The notes under the pieces were generated by a model. It did no database searches. It was not told where the DNA came from and saw only the letters and a program-made list of their open reading frames with translations. Below are positions 17,208 through 25,321 of a stretch of 40,028 nucleotides of DNA, in pieces. The position numbers and the translations under genes were made by a program. The stretch is from Burkholderiaceae bacterium (GTDB lineage: Bacteria > Pseudomonadota > Gammaproteobacteria > Burkholderiales > Burkholderiaceae_C), in assembly GCA_014879655.1 (NCBI GenBank), contig JACSRS010000136.1, positions 1 to 40,028 on the forward strand, given 5' to 3'. The first letter of the stretch is position 1. Every line of letters begins with the position of its first letter.

Positions 17208-17987
17208 TCAATCGTCCAGGTCGTGATGAGGCGATTTTCGTTGCTTGCCGTGGCGACGCTCGCCGCCCGCCCGGTCAGCCCCATCACCCCCATCGCCTGC
17301 CGCCCGCAAGTCGACAGTGGCGCCACCCCCTGCTGGTGATTGCTGCCACTGCCAGATCCAGAAGGTCAGCACGGCACTGAGCAGCAGGACCGCCAGCGCC
17401 TGATGGTTGTTACGGATCAGGTCCGGGCCGGCGCCCGTGGTGCGCCCGGTGATCATGGGCATCGCCTGGTTGCTACGGCGCAACACGCTGATGCCCGCGA
17501 TCAGCGCCAGGTGCACCAGCACCACCGTCAGCATCGCATTGCCAAAGAATTCGTGCACGGATTCGAGCCAGTCGCCGGCCCATTCGTTCCAGGTGGCATA
17601 GCCGCTGAGCGTCAGCGGGGCAATCAGTGCCAGCACTGCAACCACGCTCAGCGCGAGCAGCAGATTCTGTGCCTGCCGCCAGTTCGGGGCGCCCGCCTTG
17701 AACCCCTGGAGCCAGCCCGGCAGCCCCTGTACCTTGCGCACCAGCGCCGACAGACGCGCGTGACGTGGCCCCACAAGGCCCCAGACCAGTCGCCAGCCCA
17801 GAAGGCCGGCCATGGTGTAACCCAGCGTCACATGCACCTGCCGCCAGCGCTCGCCATCGGCGGTGATCCAGGCCCCGAGAAAGCTCAGCGCCAGCAGCCA
17901 GTGAAAGACCCGGGTAGGGGCGTCAACGGTGCGGCGCGCCGCAACTGGCGGGCGCTGGGCGGTGAAAGTAGTATCGGTCGTGGTCAT
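17208..17987 (-). CDS. Membrane cytochrome b (b561/hydrogenase b-type) of the SHP cluster
   Basis: Inner-membrane diheme cytochrome b expected to pass electrons from the quinone pool to the diheme cytochrome c encoded just upstream. The 259-residue protein has four main hydrophobic helices with candidate heme-ligand histidines in RVFHWLLALSFLGAW, WRQVHVTLGYTMAGLLGWRL and ESVHEFFGNAMLTVVLVHLAL. A fifth hydrophobic stretch near the end (AVLLLSAVLTFWIWQW) is followed by a charged tail rich in Gly, Asp, Arg and His. It lies 16 bases after the diheme cytochrome gene. This combination matches the cluster reported for SHP and DHC in other proteobacteria. Confidence 0.92.
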   Translation of the reverse strand: MTTTDTTFTAQRPPVAARRTVDAPTRVFHWLLALSFLGAWITADGERWRQVHVTLGYTMAGLLGWRLVWGLVGPRHARLSALVRKVQGLPGWLQGFKAGAPNWRQAQNLLLALSVVAVLALIAPLTLSGYATWNEWAGDWLESVHEFFGNAMLTVVLVHLALIAGISVLRRSNQAMPMITGRTTGAGPDLIRNNHQALAVLLLSAVLTFWIWQWQQSPAGGGATVDLRAAGDGGDGADRAGGERRHGKQRKSPHHDLDD

Positions 17988-18003
17988 TGTTCATTTCCCT
18001 CTG

Positions 18004-18507
18004 TCACTTTGGAATGTGGACGCGGTCATCGTCAAAATCGCCTTTGTCGGCGCCTGAATGACAGGCCATGCAGTTGGCCGGCGAGCGCACACTGGCGCGC
18101 TTCCAGACCTCTGGCGCCACGTCGCGGTGCTTGCGGGCAAACCAGGTCGATTGCGTGATGCGATCCTGCGGAGGCACTTCCCTGACCCGCTTGTAGCTGC
18201 CGGCGTGGGTCTGCAACCAGTTGCCGACCTGGGCGACCGAGGCCGGGTCCATCGACGCATCGGTGCCGAAATGCCGGTCCAGTCCGCCCATGATTCGCTG
18301 CCACGAAGCGGCCGGCAGCAGGACCGGCGGATAAGCCATGTGACAGGCCGCGCATTCGCTGACGTACGCGGGCGGCACGTTGCGCGGCATGCCCACGCTG
18401 TCGGCTTGCGCCATCGGCACCGTCAGCGCAAGCAACACTGCGGTTACCGCGATCCGTGCCGGCAAGCGGCGCCGGAAATGAGTCCGGGTCCGGGTCATCG
18501 TGTTCAT
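18004..18507 (-). CDS. dhc: Periplasmic diheme cytochrome c (DHC)
   Basis: Electron donor to the SHP cytochrome in related systems. The 167-residue precursor has an N-terminal signal (charged start, hydrophobic IAVTAVLLALTV, cut after AQA). Two covalent heme sites follow: CAACH at residues 52-56 and CMACH at 146-150. Extra histidines between them (His79, His101, His127) can serve as distal axial ligands. Length and spacing fit the DHC family. It lies 31 bases after the SHP gene and 16 before the cytochrome b gene on the same strand. Confidence 0.93.
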   Translation of the reverse strand: MNTMTRTRTHFRRRLPARIAVTAVLLALTVPMAQADSVGMPRNVPPAYVSECAACHMAYPPVLLPAASWQRIMGGLDRHFGTDASMDPASVAQVGNWLQTHAGSYKRVREVPPQDRITQSTWFARKHRDVAPEVWKRASVRSPANCMACHSGADKGDFDDDRVHIPK

Positions 18508-18538
18508 GAAGTCATTCCTTCGATTCTTTCTGCCGTCT

Positions 18539-18949
18539 TCACGGCTTCAGGCTGATCAGGAAGGCCAGCACGTCGGCCTTTTCGGCGGCGCTGCATTCAC
18601 GCGACAGCACGTCCTTGCAATTGCGGGTGAACCACTTGTTCACCTTGGCGGTGTCGGTGAACCGCGCCGGATTGAAGGCCGGCGCCAGCGCCTCGATCGC
18701 CTTGCCGGTCGAGGCATGGCGCGATGGCCGGGTCGGCGGCGCACCATGGCAGGACGCGCAGCTCAAGTCGCTCCCGGTCTTTTCGCTGAAAAAGACTTTG
18801 CCGCGCTCGACGCTGGCCGGCGCACCGGCTTGCGCCTGCCAATGCGCCAGCTGGCCGGCAGGCGTGGTGTCGGCAGCGGTTGCGACCCATGGCATCGCGC
18901 CGACCAGCAGGGTACTCATGACCCGTTTGAAATGGATGTTCCGATACAT
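18539..18949 (-). CDS. shp: SHP-type oxygen-binding cytochrome c (DUF1924)
   Basis: A 136-residue precursor with a signal peptide (about residues 1-26, ending ATAA) and one heme site CASCH at 64-68. The downstream part FTDTAKVNKWFTRNCKDVLS matches the Rhodobacter sphaeroides heme protein SHP. There an asparagine next to a disulphide cysteine is the unusual sixth heme ligand, which leaves on ligand binding. Here the equivalents are Asn110 and Cys111/Cys119. SHP binds oxygen transiently and reacts with nitric oxide and other small ligands; the physiological role is unsettled. The start at 18949 has a purine-rich AAAGAG upstream; an alternative in-frame ATG at 18985 is less likely. It is the first gene of the cluster shp-dhc-cytochrome b-qseBC. 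Confidence 0.92.
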   Translation of the reverse strand: MYRNIHFKRVMSTLLVGAMPWVATAADTTPAGQLAHWQAQAGAPASVERGKVFFSEKTGSDLSCASCHGAPPTRPSRHASTGKAIEALAPAFNPARFTDTAKVNKWFTRNCKDVLSRECSAAEKADVLAFLISLKP

Positions 18950-19163
18950 TGCTGCTCTTTCTCGCTCTGACATGACCGAATGATGCGGCGCGGCGATGAA
19001 TGAAGCCTTAACCCCGTTCACTCTTTTTTTGATAGCTGCAGGAATCCGGATGACGCTGGCTGACGACAAAAAACAGGACTTTTTTCACGTTTGGAAGCCG
19101 CTACCCCCCTGTTCCCTCAGTCTGGCGTTCGGCGCGGCCGGCTTTGCCATTAAATTGGCGGCC
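18950..19163. promoter_or_regulatory. Divergent region between shp and the DUF11 protein gene
   Basis: The 214 bases must contain the promoter of the cytochrome operon (minus) and of the glycine-rich protein gene (plus). I find no FNR-type palindrome or clear QseB-type direct repeat. Two poly-T runs (about 19024-19031 and 19080-19085) and CATTAAAT (19148-19155), a weak plus-strand -10 candidate, are the only notable features. Confidence 0.3.
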
Positions 19164-21134
19164 ATGAAAAAATCTTGCCCGAAGCTGGCTGCCTGTCTTT
19201 GGACCGTGCTGGCACTCTCGATGTCCGCTCCCGCCTTTGCCGACGCACCTGGCAAGAATGGCGCCCGAACAATCGCCGCAGCCAACACGGTGATCAACCA
19301 GTACACGACGCTGTCGGCAGCAGCGGCTACCGGTGCCGGCACCATCACCGTCAGCAACATCGCCAACCTGAGCAGCAGCGAAGCCACCGGCGGCGGCGCG
19401 CTTGCAGCCGGTGATGTGGTGATGCTGTACCAGGCGACCGGCGCAACCATCATCACGACCAACACGCCCACTTACGGCGATATCAGCAGCTACGGCAACG
19501 CCGGCAACTACGAACTGCGCACCGTTCGCGCGGTGTCGGGCAACAACATCGGCCTGGATAGCGCTTCCAACGGCACAAGCTGCATCGCAGGCCTGAAAAA
19601 CAACTACAGCGCCGGCGCCCAGGTGATTCGCGTGCCGCAATACACCAGCCTCACGGTCAGCGCCGGCGCGAGCATCGTGGCAACGCCCTGGGCAGGCGCA
19701 ACCGGCGGCGTGGTGTCTGCGCTGGTCCAGAACAGCCTGACGGTCAACGGCAGCATCACCGTCGACGGGCAGGGATTTCGCGGCGGCGTGCTCGATGGCA
19801 CGGATCGCGCCTCCGGTGGCGCGCAAACCGTGACCTGGGTCTCCGATGCCAACCCCGCCGGCGGCGCCAAAGGCGAAGGCATCGCCAGCCTTGCGGGTGG
19901 CAACTTCGGCGGTGTGGCACTGGCGTACTCCAACCCCGGCGGCAACTTCGAAATCGGCGCACCGGCCAACGGCGGCGGTGGCGGCGGCTCCCACAACGGC
20001 GGCGGCGGCGGCGGCTCCAATGCGGCGGCGGCACTGACGCCCTACTGTTCGGCTGGAACGTCCACGTACACCACAGTCGCCAACACCGCGTTTGTCTGGT
20101 GCGGACAAGGCGTGATGCCGGCCGGCGTCACCGGCGCCACCGCCTGGCAATTCGATCCGGGCTACAAGGCCAACGGAAACATCCGCACCAGTTTTGTCGG
20201 CGGCGGGCGCGGCGGCTACACCTACAGTGCGAACAATCTGGACGCCACCACGGCCGCTGGCGCGCCGGCGCTGACCGGCTGGGGGGGCGACAACCGGCGC
20301 GCCCTGGGCGGCTGGGGCGGACGACCGCTGGCTCAGACCCTGAGCAGCCGGCTGTTCTTTGGCGGTGGGGGCGGTGCGGGCGCCAACAACAACGGCACCG
20401 GCGGCAGTGGCGGTGCGGGTGGCGGCGTCATCCTGATCGAAGCCGGATCCCTGGCGGGCTCGGGCTCCATCAGCGCGAAGGGTAACGACGGTGCATCCAC
20501 CAGTGGAGCCGGCAACGATGCGCCCGGCGGCGGCGGTGGCGGCGGCAGCGTCGTGGTACGGGCTGCAAGCGGCAGTGTCGGCACGGTTTCGGCCAATGGC
20601 GGCACAGGCGGCAACCAGTCGATCGGCACGGCGGAGACGGAAGGACCGGGCGGCGGCGGCGGCGGAGGCATCATCACGCTGAGCGGCAGCGCCAACGGAG
20701 GCGCCGGCGGAACGACCAACGGTTCGTCGCTGACCGAGTTCCCGCGCAACGGCGCCACCGACGGCAGTCCGGGCTTGACCGGGCAGACGGCTCCGTTCAT
20801 TCGAACGACTGCAGCTTCGTGCACGTCGATCTCGGTAGCCAAGACCAACAATGTGAACTCGCTGACAGCGGGCACCACCACGACCTACACGCTGACGGTG
20901 GTCAACGCGGGCCCAGCCGCCGCGGACGGGCTGCGGATCACCGACCCTGTGGCCACAGGCCTCAGTTGCAGCAGCGTCAGTTGTACTGGCACGGCAGGCG
21001 GCGCCGCCTGCCCGTCGGCCGGCAGCACAACCGTGGCCTATCTGCAGGGAGCGGGCATTACCGTGCCGACGCTGCCCGGCAACTCCACCGCGACCTTCTC
21101 CCTCAACTGCGGAGTGACCGCAACCGGCCAATAG
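19164..21134 (+). CDS. Exported glycine-rich surface protein with C-terminal DUF11 domain
   Basis: Function unknown. The 656-residue protein has a signal peptide (MKKSCPKLAACLWTVLALSM..., cut after AFA near residue 27). A long Ser/Thr/Gly/Ala/Asn-rich body predicted to be beta-rich follows. It contains several polyglycine stretches, for example NGGGGGGSHNGGGGGGSNA and GGGGGAGANNNGTGGSG. Residues about 550-656 match the DUF11 (conserved repeat, Ig-like) domain: ISVAKTNNVNSLTAGTTTTY, LTVVNAGPAAADGLRITDP and a final FSLNCGVTATGQ. There is no sortase signal, autotransporter barrel or type I secretion tail, so how it is retained or released is unclear. A large adhesin or envelope-coat protein is plausible. 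The start is set by the signal peptide; the frame is open upstream. Confidence 0.8.
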   Translation: MKKSCPKLAACLWTVLALSMSAPAFADAPGKNGARTIAAANTVINQYTTLSAAAATGAGTITVSNIANLSSSEATGGGALAAGDVVMLYQATGATIITTNTPTYGDISSYGNAGNYELRTVRAVSGNNIGLDSASNGTSCIAGLKNNYSAGAQVIRVPQYTSLTVSAGASIVATPWAGATGGVVSALVQNSLTVNGSITVDGQGFRGGVLDGTDRASGGAQTVTWVSDANPAGGAKGEGIASLAGGNFGGVALAYSNPGGNFEIGAPANGGGGGGSHNGGGGGGSNAAAALTPYCSAGTSTYTTVANTAFVWCGQGVMPAGVTGATAWQFDPGYKANGNIRTSFVGGGRGGYTYSANNLDATTAAGAPALTGWGGDNRRALGGWGGRPLAQTLSSRLFFGGGGGAGANNNGTGGSGGAGGGVILIEAGSLAGSGSISAKGNDGASTSGAGNDAPGGGGGGGSVVVRAASGSVGTVSANGGTGGNQSIGTAETEGPGGGGGGGIITLSGSANGGAGGTTNGSSLTEFPRNGATDGSPGLTGQTAPFIRTTAASCTSISVAKTNNVNSLTAGTTTTYTLTVVNAGPAAADGLRITDPVATGLSCSSVSCTGTAGGAACPSAGSTTVAYLQGAGITVPTLPGNSTATFSLNCGVTATGQ

Positions 21135-21139
21135 CGACG

Positions 21140-21180
21140 ATTTTCAGAGAAATCCGGCAGAATCCATCGCCGAATGGTTG
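21140..21180 (+). repeat. Interspersed 41-base repeat, copy B
   Basis: Starts ATTTTCAGAGAAATCCGGC five bases after the DUF11 gene stop codon. It matches copy A (4281-4321, reverse) at 30 of 41 positions without gaps. As in copies A and C, it follows a stop codon in the same orientation as the gene. Confidence 0.6.
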
Positions 21181-21183
21181 ATT

Positions 21184-21206
21184 GTTGCTTCCATTAGAGA
21201 AGCAAC
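21184..21206. terminator. Candidate bidirectional terminator
   Basis: GTTGCTTC (21184-21191) and GAAGCAAC (21199-21206) form a perfect 8-bp stem with a 7-base loop between two converging genes. No long T-tract borders it on either side, so termination strength is uncertain. Confidence 0.5.
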
Positions 21207-21228
21207 ACCCGCCCCGCCTCCCCCGGGT

Positions 21229-24200
21229 TCAGCGCCGCAGCAACGCCTTCAGCGCGTTCTGCATTCGGCGCGCGCTGGCTGCATCGAACGGGCTGGCCAG
21301 CACCTGCGCCGCGTCCTGCCCCCAGGTTTGTGCCGGGGACGGATCGTTGCGACGGGTCAGCAGCTTGAGCTGCAGCGCGCGCCGGGCGTCCAGATGCTCG
21401 GCCGGCGTGGGCAGTTCGGCAGCCATCTCCAGCCGCAACAGTGCCTCGGTCGCCTCACCCTTCGGCGCGCCACCAATCGCCTGCACCCAGGCGCTACGCA
21501 CCGCCGGCGCGACGCCCCGGCCCAGTTCCTGCTGCCCGGGTACGTCGTCAGCCTTGCGCCGCTCCCAGGCGGACAGCAGGTTGGTCAGCGCCTCTCCGTG
21601 CGCCTGCGCGGCGAGCTTGCGCAGTGCGGCTTCCGCGTGTTCCTTTGCGTCGCGCTGGGCGCGGAAGGCCGCATCACCGAGCCGTGGGCCACGGTCCTCG
21701 AATGCCGGGCGATCGCCGAAACGGCCGCCGCGATCGTCACCCCGGGGTCCGCGCGGACCCCGGTCGTCGCGCCGGGGTTCGAACTTGTTGTCGCCCGGAC
21801 GTCCGCCCGTACGCGGGCCATCCCTGCGGTCGCCGAACTTGCCGCCACGCGCAGCCGGCGCGGCTTCGGCGCGGCGGTTACCGGGGCGGTCGTCGCCGCG
21901 CATCGCGACGACCGGTTTGCGCACGGGCGGCACAGGGGGTGCAGCGGCGGCTTCGGCCGCATCGCCCGCCGGTGCGTCAGCGGCTGCGGTCGCACCCGGT
22001 TCGGCGGCACCGGCTTCGGCACCTTCCGTTCCTTTTTCAGGAGCAGCATCCGACGATTTGACGCTGGCCTGATCCGATTTTGATGCCGAATCCGTTGTTT
22101 CGGAGCCGGCACGGGTCACCTCGGCGGCCGCTTCGGCCTGGCCGCGCTGGGCCGCCTCGAGGTCGGCCATGGTGGCGCGAATGCGCTGGGCATCGCCACT
22201 GGCAATGGCCGCTTCCAGAGCCTTGGCCGCCTCCAGCACAATCTTGTCCCGCGCCGACAGCGCAGAGGCAGCGCGCTCGCGCTCCTGCGTTTTGCGATTG
22301 AACGCGTCATCGATCGGTTTGCGGAAGGCATCCCACAGCTTCTGCTCGGAGCGGCGCTCCAGCGGCACCGACTGCGCCTCGGCCTGCCAGCGCTGCTGCA
22401 GTGACTTGACCGCATCGATACGCAACATGGGCGCCGCGCCCAGTTCGGTCGCCTCGCCGATCATCGCCTGACGCCTTGCCAGACTGTCTTTCTGCGCAGC
22501 CTCCAGCGGCGCCGCCGCCGCGTGCACAGCCGCTTTCCATAGCGGTTGCAATTCGGCAAATGCCTTTTCGCTCAGATGGCCGGCGTCGCGCCAGCGATCC
22601 GAAAACTGGTGCAGCGCGCGGGCAAAAGCTTTCCAGTCGTGCGGCTCGGTGCGCGCTTCATTGCGCGCGGTCCAGGCCTTGACCTCGTCGATCAGCGCCA
22701 GCCGCTGGGCGCGGTGCGCCGCCTGATCGGCCTTGAGTTTGTCCAGCCAGGCTTCGACGACCTTGTGCGCCTCATTGCAGGCGTCGTCAAAACGCTTCCA
22801 CAGCGCATGGTTGGGCGGACCGCCCTGGTCGGTGGTTTTCCACTGCTCGCGCAATTGCCGCAGGGTCTCCTGCATCTTGCGGCCACCCAGCTTGGGCACG
22901 GGGACCGACTCCACTTCGGCGACCGAGTTCTCGGCCACGCCCGCCGACGCCGTTTCGGCCGGTGCTGCGCCTTCGGTCAGCTCGGGCGCGGTCACAGCAG
23001 GGCTGGAATCGGGTTCGTCCACGACCGCTGCCGGCGGCGACTCCGGCGCCCAATCTGCTTCGGTTGCAGGGACGTCTTCCGGCTTCGTTTCCGCTGACGG
23101 GGCGACCGGTCGTGCGGGCCGGGTCCGCACCTTGACCTTGGGCTTGGGCTTGCGTTCGATCAGGGCCTCTGCCTTCGCAACCAGTTCTTCCCGCAGCTGG
23201 TCGGCGCGCCAGCGCTGCCAACCTTCGAGTTCACCGGCAGCGCCCAGCGCCGCGTGCACCCGCGCTTCGAGCGCGCTGTCCAGATGCCGGCCATGCTCCT
23301 TGAAAGCGTTGCGCAGCGCAGCGGCCGCACCGGCGGTGGCCTTGCCATGGCCTTCGGCCACTTCCTGCTCGACCTTTTCCAGCACGCCGGTCACGGCGGC
23401 CGCCGCCTTCTGGCGTTGTTCTTCGCGCACGGCCGGGTCCACCCTCGGCTTGCCGGCACGCGGCTCCGCTTCCACCGGCAAACCCCGCGCGGCGCGCAAT
23501 TCCTGTGCCCACATCGGCACCGGCGGCAAGGCGGCAGCAGCATCGCCGTCGGCGGCCACGGCCTGTGCCAGCGCAGCGCCAAAAGCCTCCCAGACCACCA
23601 CCAGCTGCGATCGGGCGGATTCCACCATCGGTGTGAACTTCGCATCCACGCTGGGCCAGTTGGCGTCTCGCTCCAGCGTATCGGCCTGCGCCTGCCAGTG
23701 CGCGACATCGGCTGCCAGCGCGTCGGCCACGGCCTGGGCATCCTTCCAACTCTTGGTCGACAGCAGTTCGATGCGCTGGGCCAGCAGCACCGCAGCTTCG
23801 CGCTGCACCATCGCCTGGTTCTGCAGGTCTTCAACGACCTTGATCCGCTCGGACAGCGCCGATTTCAGCGACGCCAGCGGTTCGCGCGACAGTGGCGCGC
23901 CCGCTTTGGCCGCATCGCGTTGCCAGGCCATGGCGTCAGCAATGTTCAGCCGGGTTGTGTCGAGCAGCAGCTGGCCACGGGCGGCCCACTCGGCGGCGAG
24001 CACCTCCTGCCCCTTGGCGCGGCGCAGTTCGTCGAGCTTTTCACGCAGGGGCCGCACCGCCCCCTTGTCCTTGCTGCTGAGCTCCTTGAAGACTTCCTGC
24101 ATCAATTCCGGTGAAGGGTCGGTGGCAAGCCACTCGCGAATGCGCGCGGCGCGGTCGCCCGACGTGGCCGCCGTGAACGCACCGCCGGTCAATGCATCGA

Positions 24201-24240
24201 GCTGTTGCGTGTCGTGGATTTGGGATGAAGCGTGGGTCAC
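21229..24240 (-). CDS. Large DUF349 protein with RG-rich segment
   Basis: Function unknown. The predicted 1003-residue protein is mostly long charged helices with the DUF349 pattern, for example KWKDAQAVADALAADVAHW-type segments in the N-terminal half, LREQWKTTDQGGPPNHALWK and LQQRWQAEAQSVPLERRS. An acidic Pro/Ala/Glu linker lies near the middle. A basic region rich in RG, RGG and GDR units (FGDRRDGPRTGGRPGDNKFE and following) comes before a last helical domain. The RG-rich part looks like a disordered RNA-binding segment. I chose the GTG at 24240: the next N-terminal residues (THASSQIHDTQQLDALTG) look family-like, and a candidate promoter lies just upstream. ATGs at 24354 and 24396 are alternatives but read through repeat DNA. 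Confidence 0.82.
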   Translation of the reverse strand: MTHASSQIHDTQQLDALTGGAFTAATSGDRAARIREWLATDPSPELMQEVFKELSSKDKGAVRPLREKLDELRRAKGQEVLAAEWAARGQLLLDTTRLNIADAMAWQRDAAKAGAPLSREPLASLKSALSERIKVVEDLQNQAMVQREAAVLLAQRIELLSTKSWKDAQAVADALAADVAHWQAQADTLERDANWPSVDAKFTPMVESARSQLVVVWEAFGAALAQAVAADGDAAAALPPVPMWAQELRAARGLPVEAEPRAGKPRVDPAVREEQRQKAAAAVTGVLEKVEQEVAEGHGKATAGAAAALRNAFKEHGRHLDSALEARVHAALGAAGELEGWQRWRADQLREELVAKAEALIERKPKPKVKVRTRPARPVAPSAETKPEDVPATEADWAPESPPAAVVDEPDSSPAVTAPELTEGAAPAETASAGVAENSVAEVESVPVPKLGGRKMQETLRQLREQWKTTDQGGPPNHALWKRFDDACNEAHKVVEAWLDKLKADQAAHRAQRLALIDEVKAWTARNEARTEPHDWKAFARALHQFSDRWRDAGHLSEKAFAELQPLWKAAVHAAAAPLEAAQKDSLARRQAMIGEATELGAAPMLRIDAVKSLQQRWQAEAQSVPLERRSEQKLWDAFRKPIDDAFNRKTQERERAASALSARDKIVLEAAKALEAAIASGDAQRIRATMADLEAAQRGQAEAAAEVTRAGSETTDSASKSDQASVKSSDAAPEKGTEGAEAGAAEPGATAAADAPAGDAAEAAAAPPVPPVRKPVVAMRGDDRPGNRRAEAAPAARGGKFGDRRDGPRTGGRPGDNKFEPRRDDRGPRGPRGDDRGGRFGDRPAFEDRGPRLGDAAFRAQRDAKEHAEAALRKLAAQAHGEALTNLLSAWERRKADDVPGQQELGRGVAPAVRSAWVQAIGGAPKGEATEALLRLEMAAELPTPAEHLDARRALQLKLLTRRNDPSPAQTWGQDAAQVLASPFDAASARRMQNALKALLRR

Positions 24241-24269
24241 AGGCGGAGCTCTGGTCGAAGTTGCGGGCG

Positions 24270-24299
24270 ATTGCACGGTCGGGTTGGCTTTCAGATCAA
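24270..24299 (-). promoter_or_regulatory. Candidate sigma-70 promoter of the DUF349 gene
   Basis: On the minus strand TTGATC (plus 24294-24299) and TGCAAT (24270-24275) are separated by 18 bases, each matching its consensus hexamer at four of six positions. The implied transcript start near 24263 lies about 23 bases before the GTG at 24240, which supports that start codon. Confidence 0.35.
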
Positions 24300-24369
24300 C
24301 ACGCCGGAAAACCTGTGATTTTCGCCGGTTTTCAGATGCGGCCGGACAACCCATCTTTCGCAGGCGGGT
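24286..24369 (+). repeat. Two divergent copies (D', D) of the interspersed repeat
   Basis: CTTTCAGATCAACACGCCGG begins inside 24286-24313, and TTTTCAGATGCGGCCGGACA begins at 24329. The second continues with ACCCATC and a GGCGGGTT end, in the same order as copies B and C. Both are weaker than copies A to C and could be degenerate members. Between them GAAAACC and GGTTTTC form a 7-bp inverted repeat. Confidence 0.35.
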
Positions 24370-24477
24370 TTGCCCATCCGATTCGCGGCCATTCACACCC
24401 CCCGAAGCAAGCGCCCCGCTCGATCAGTCGCAGCCAAAACTCAGGGTAAACACTGATCTTTCGGCCGGAAAATCACC

Positions 24478-24520
24478 TTGATTTAGTTATTTTTAATAAC
24501 CATAATTGCGCAACAGGAGA
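24478..24520 (+). promoter_or_regulatory. Promoter, candidate MarR operator and RBS of the phenylpropanoid operon
   Basis: TTGATT (24478-24483) and CATAAT (24501-24506) are separated by exactly 17 bases and match the sigma-70 hexamers at four and five of six positions. The spacer holds a perfect palindrome, GTTATT-TTT-AATAAC (24486-24500). A repressor there would block RNA polymerase directly; the MarR gene at the end of the locus is the obvious candidate. A strong Shine-Dalgarno AGGAGA (24515-24520) precedes the crotonase ATG. Confidence 0.65.
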
Positions 24521-24524
24521 CCGA

Positions 24525-25307
24525 ATGGCACACCCCGACCTTCACGTTCAATTTCAAGGCGACCAGCAACAAGTCGCTATCGTCCGGCTCGCCCGTCCGG
24601 CCAAGCGCAACGCCCTCAACGATGCCTTGGTACTGGCGATTCGCGACACCTTCGACACGCTGCCCGCCAGCGTGCGCGCTGCCGTCATTGCCGGCGACGG
24701 CGACCATTTCTGCGCCGGACTTGATCTTTCCGAACTGTCCGAGCGCGATGCCGGCCAGGGACTGATGCATTCACGCATGTGGCACGCAGCACTGGAGCGC
24801 GTGCAATACGGCCCGGTACCGGTGATCGCCGCACTGCATGGCGCAGTGGTCGGCGGCGGGCTGGAACTGGCCAGCGCCTGCCACATTCGCGTGGCTGACG
24901 AATCCACTTTCTATGCCCTGCCCGAGGGCTCGCGCGGCATCTTTGTCGGCGGCGGCGGTGCCGTGCGCATTCCGCGCCTGATCGGCGCCGCGCGCATGAC
25001 CGACATGATGCTGACCGGCCGGGTCTACAACGCTGCCGATGGCGAACGCATCGGCCTGGCGCAGTACCTGGTGCCGGCTGGCGAGTCCTTTGCCAAGGCC
25101 CTGGAACTGGCACTTCGCATCGCGCAGAACGCGCCGCTGACCAACTACGCACTGATGCATGCGTTGCCCCGCATCGCCGAACAGCCGGCCGACCAGGGAT
25201 TCTTTACCGAAGCCATGATGGCCGCCATTGCACAAAGCGCGCCGGAAGCCAAGGAGCGCGTGCGCGACTTCCTGCAAGGACGTGCGGCCAAGGTGCAAAA
25301 GGCCTGA
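24525..25307 (+). CDS. Enoyl-CoA hydratase/isomerase (crotonase), probable phenylpropenoyl-CoA hydratase
   Basis: Likely hydrates feruloyl-CoA or p-coumaroyl-CoA to the 3-hydroxyacyl-CoA. The 260-residue protein has the crotonase fold with the oxyanion-hole segments FCAGLDLS (62-69) and GAVVGGGLELASACH (106-120). Both catalytic glutamates of true hydratases are present: Glu114 in GGGLELA and Glu134 in ALPEGSRG. The hydratase-lyase type (Ech/HCHL) that splits feruloyl-CoA to vanillin lacks the first of these. This, with the thiolase and dehydrogenase downstream, argues for hydration followed by beta-oxidation. It is the first gene of the operon, with a strong RBS; feruloyl-CoA synthase follows after 14 bases. 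Confidence 0.88.
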   Translation: MAHPDLHVQFQGDQQQVAIVRLARPAKRNALNDALVLAIRDTFDTLPASVRAAVIAGDGDHFCAGLDLSELSERDAGQGLMHSRMWHAALERVQYGPVPVIAALHGAVVGGGLELASACHIRVADESTFYALPEGSRGIFVGGGGAVRIPRLIGAARMTDMMLTGRVYNAADGERIGLAQYLVPAGESFAKALELALRIAQNAPLTNYALMHALPRIAEQPADQGFFTEAMMAAIAQSAPEAKERVRDFLQGRAAKVQKA

Positions 25308-25321
25308 GCCGCCCCGGATTC

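Noticed and set aside
19970-20690. GGC-rich near-repeats resembling a repeat array
   Set aside because: They are irregular glycine codons inside a coding region, with no constant unit or spacer, so neither a CRISPR array nor a DNA satellite.
19101-21131. 676-codon minus-strand frame opposite the glycine-rich protein
   Set aside because: Its Arg/Ala/Gly composition mirrors the GGC repeats of the plus-strand gene, which has a signal peptide and a DUF11 domain.
22733-24481. 582-codon plus-strand frame opposite the DUF349 gene
   Set aside because: Ser/Ala-rich shadow without domains. The minus strand carries the recognisable DUF349 helices.
24525-25307. Annotation of the crotonase as feruloyl-CoA hydratase/lyase (Ech, vanillin-forming)
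   Set aside because: Glu114 is present where the lyase subfamily has another residue, and the downstream thiolase and dehydrogenase make a beta-oxidation hydratase more likely.
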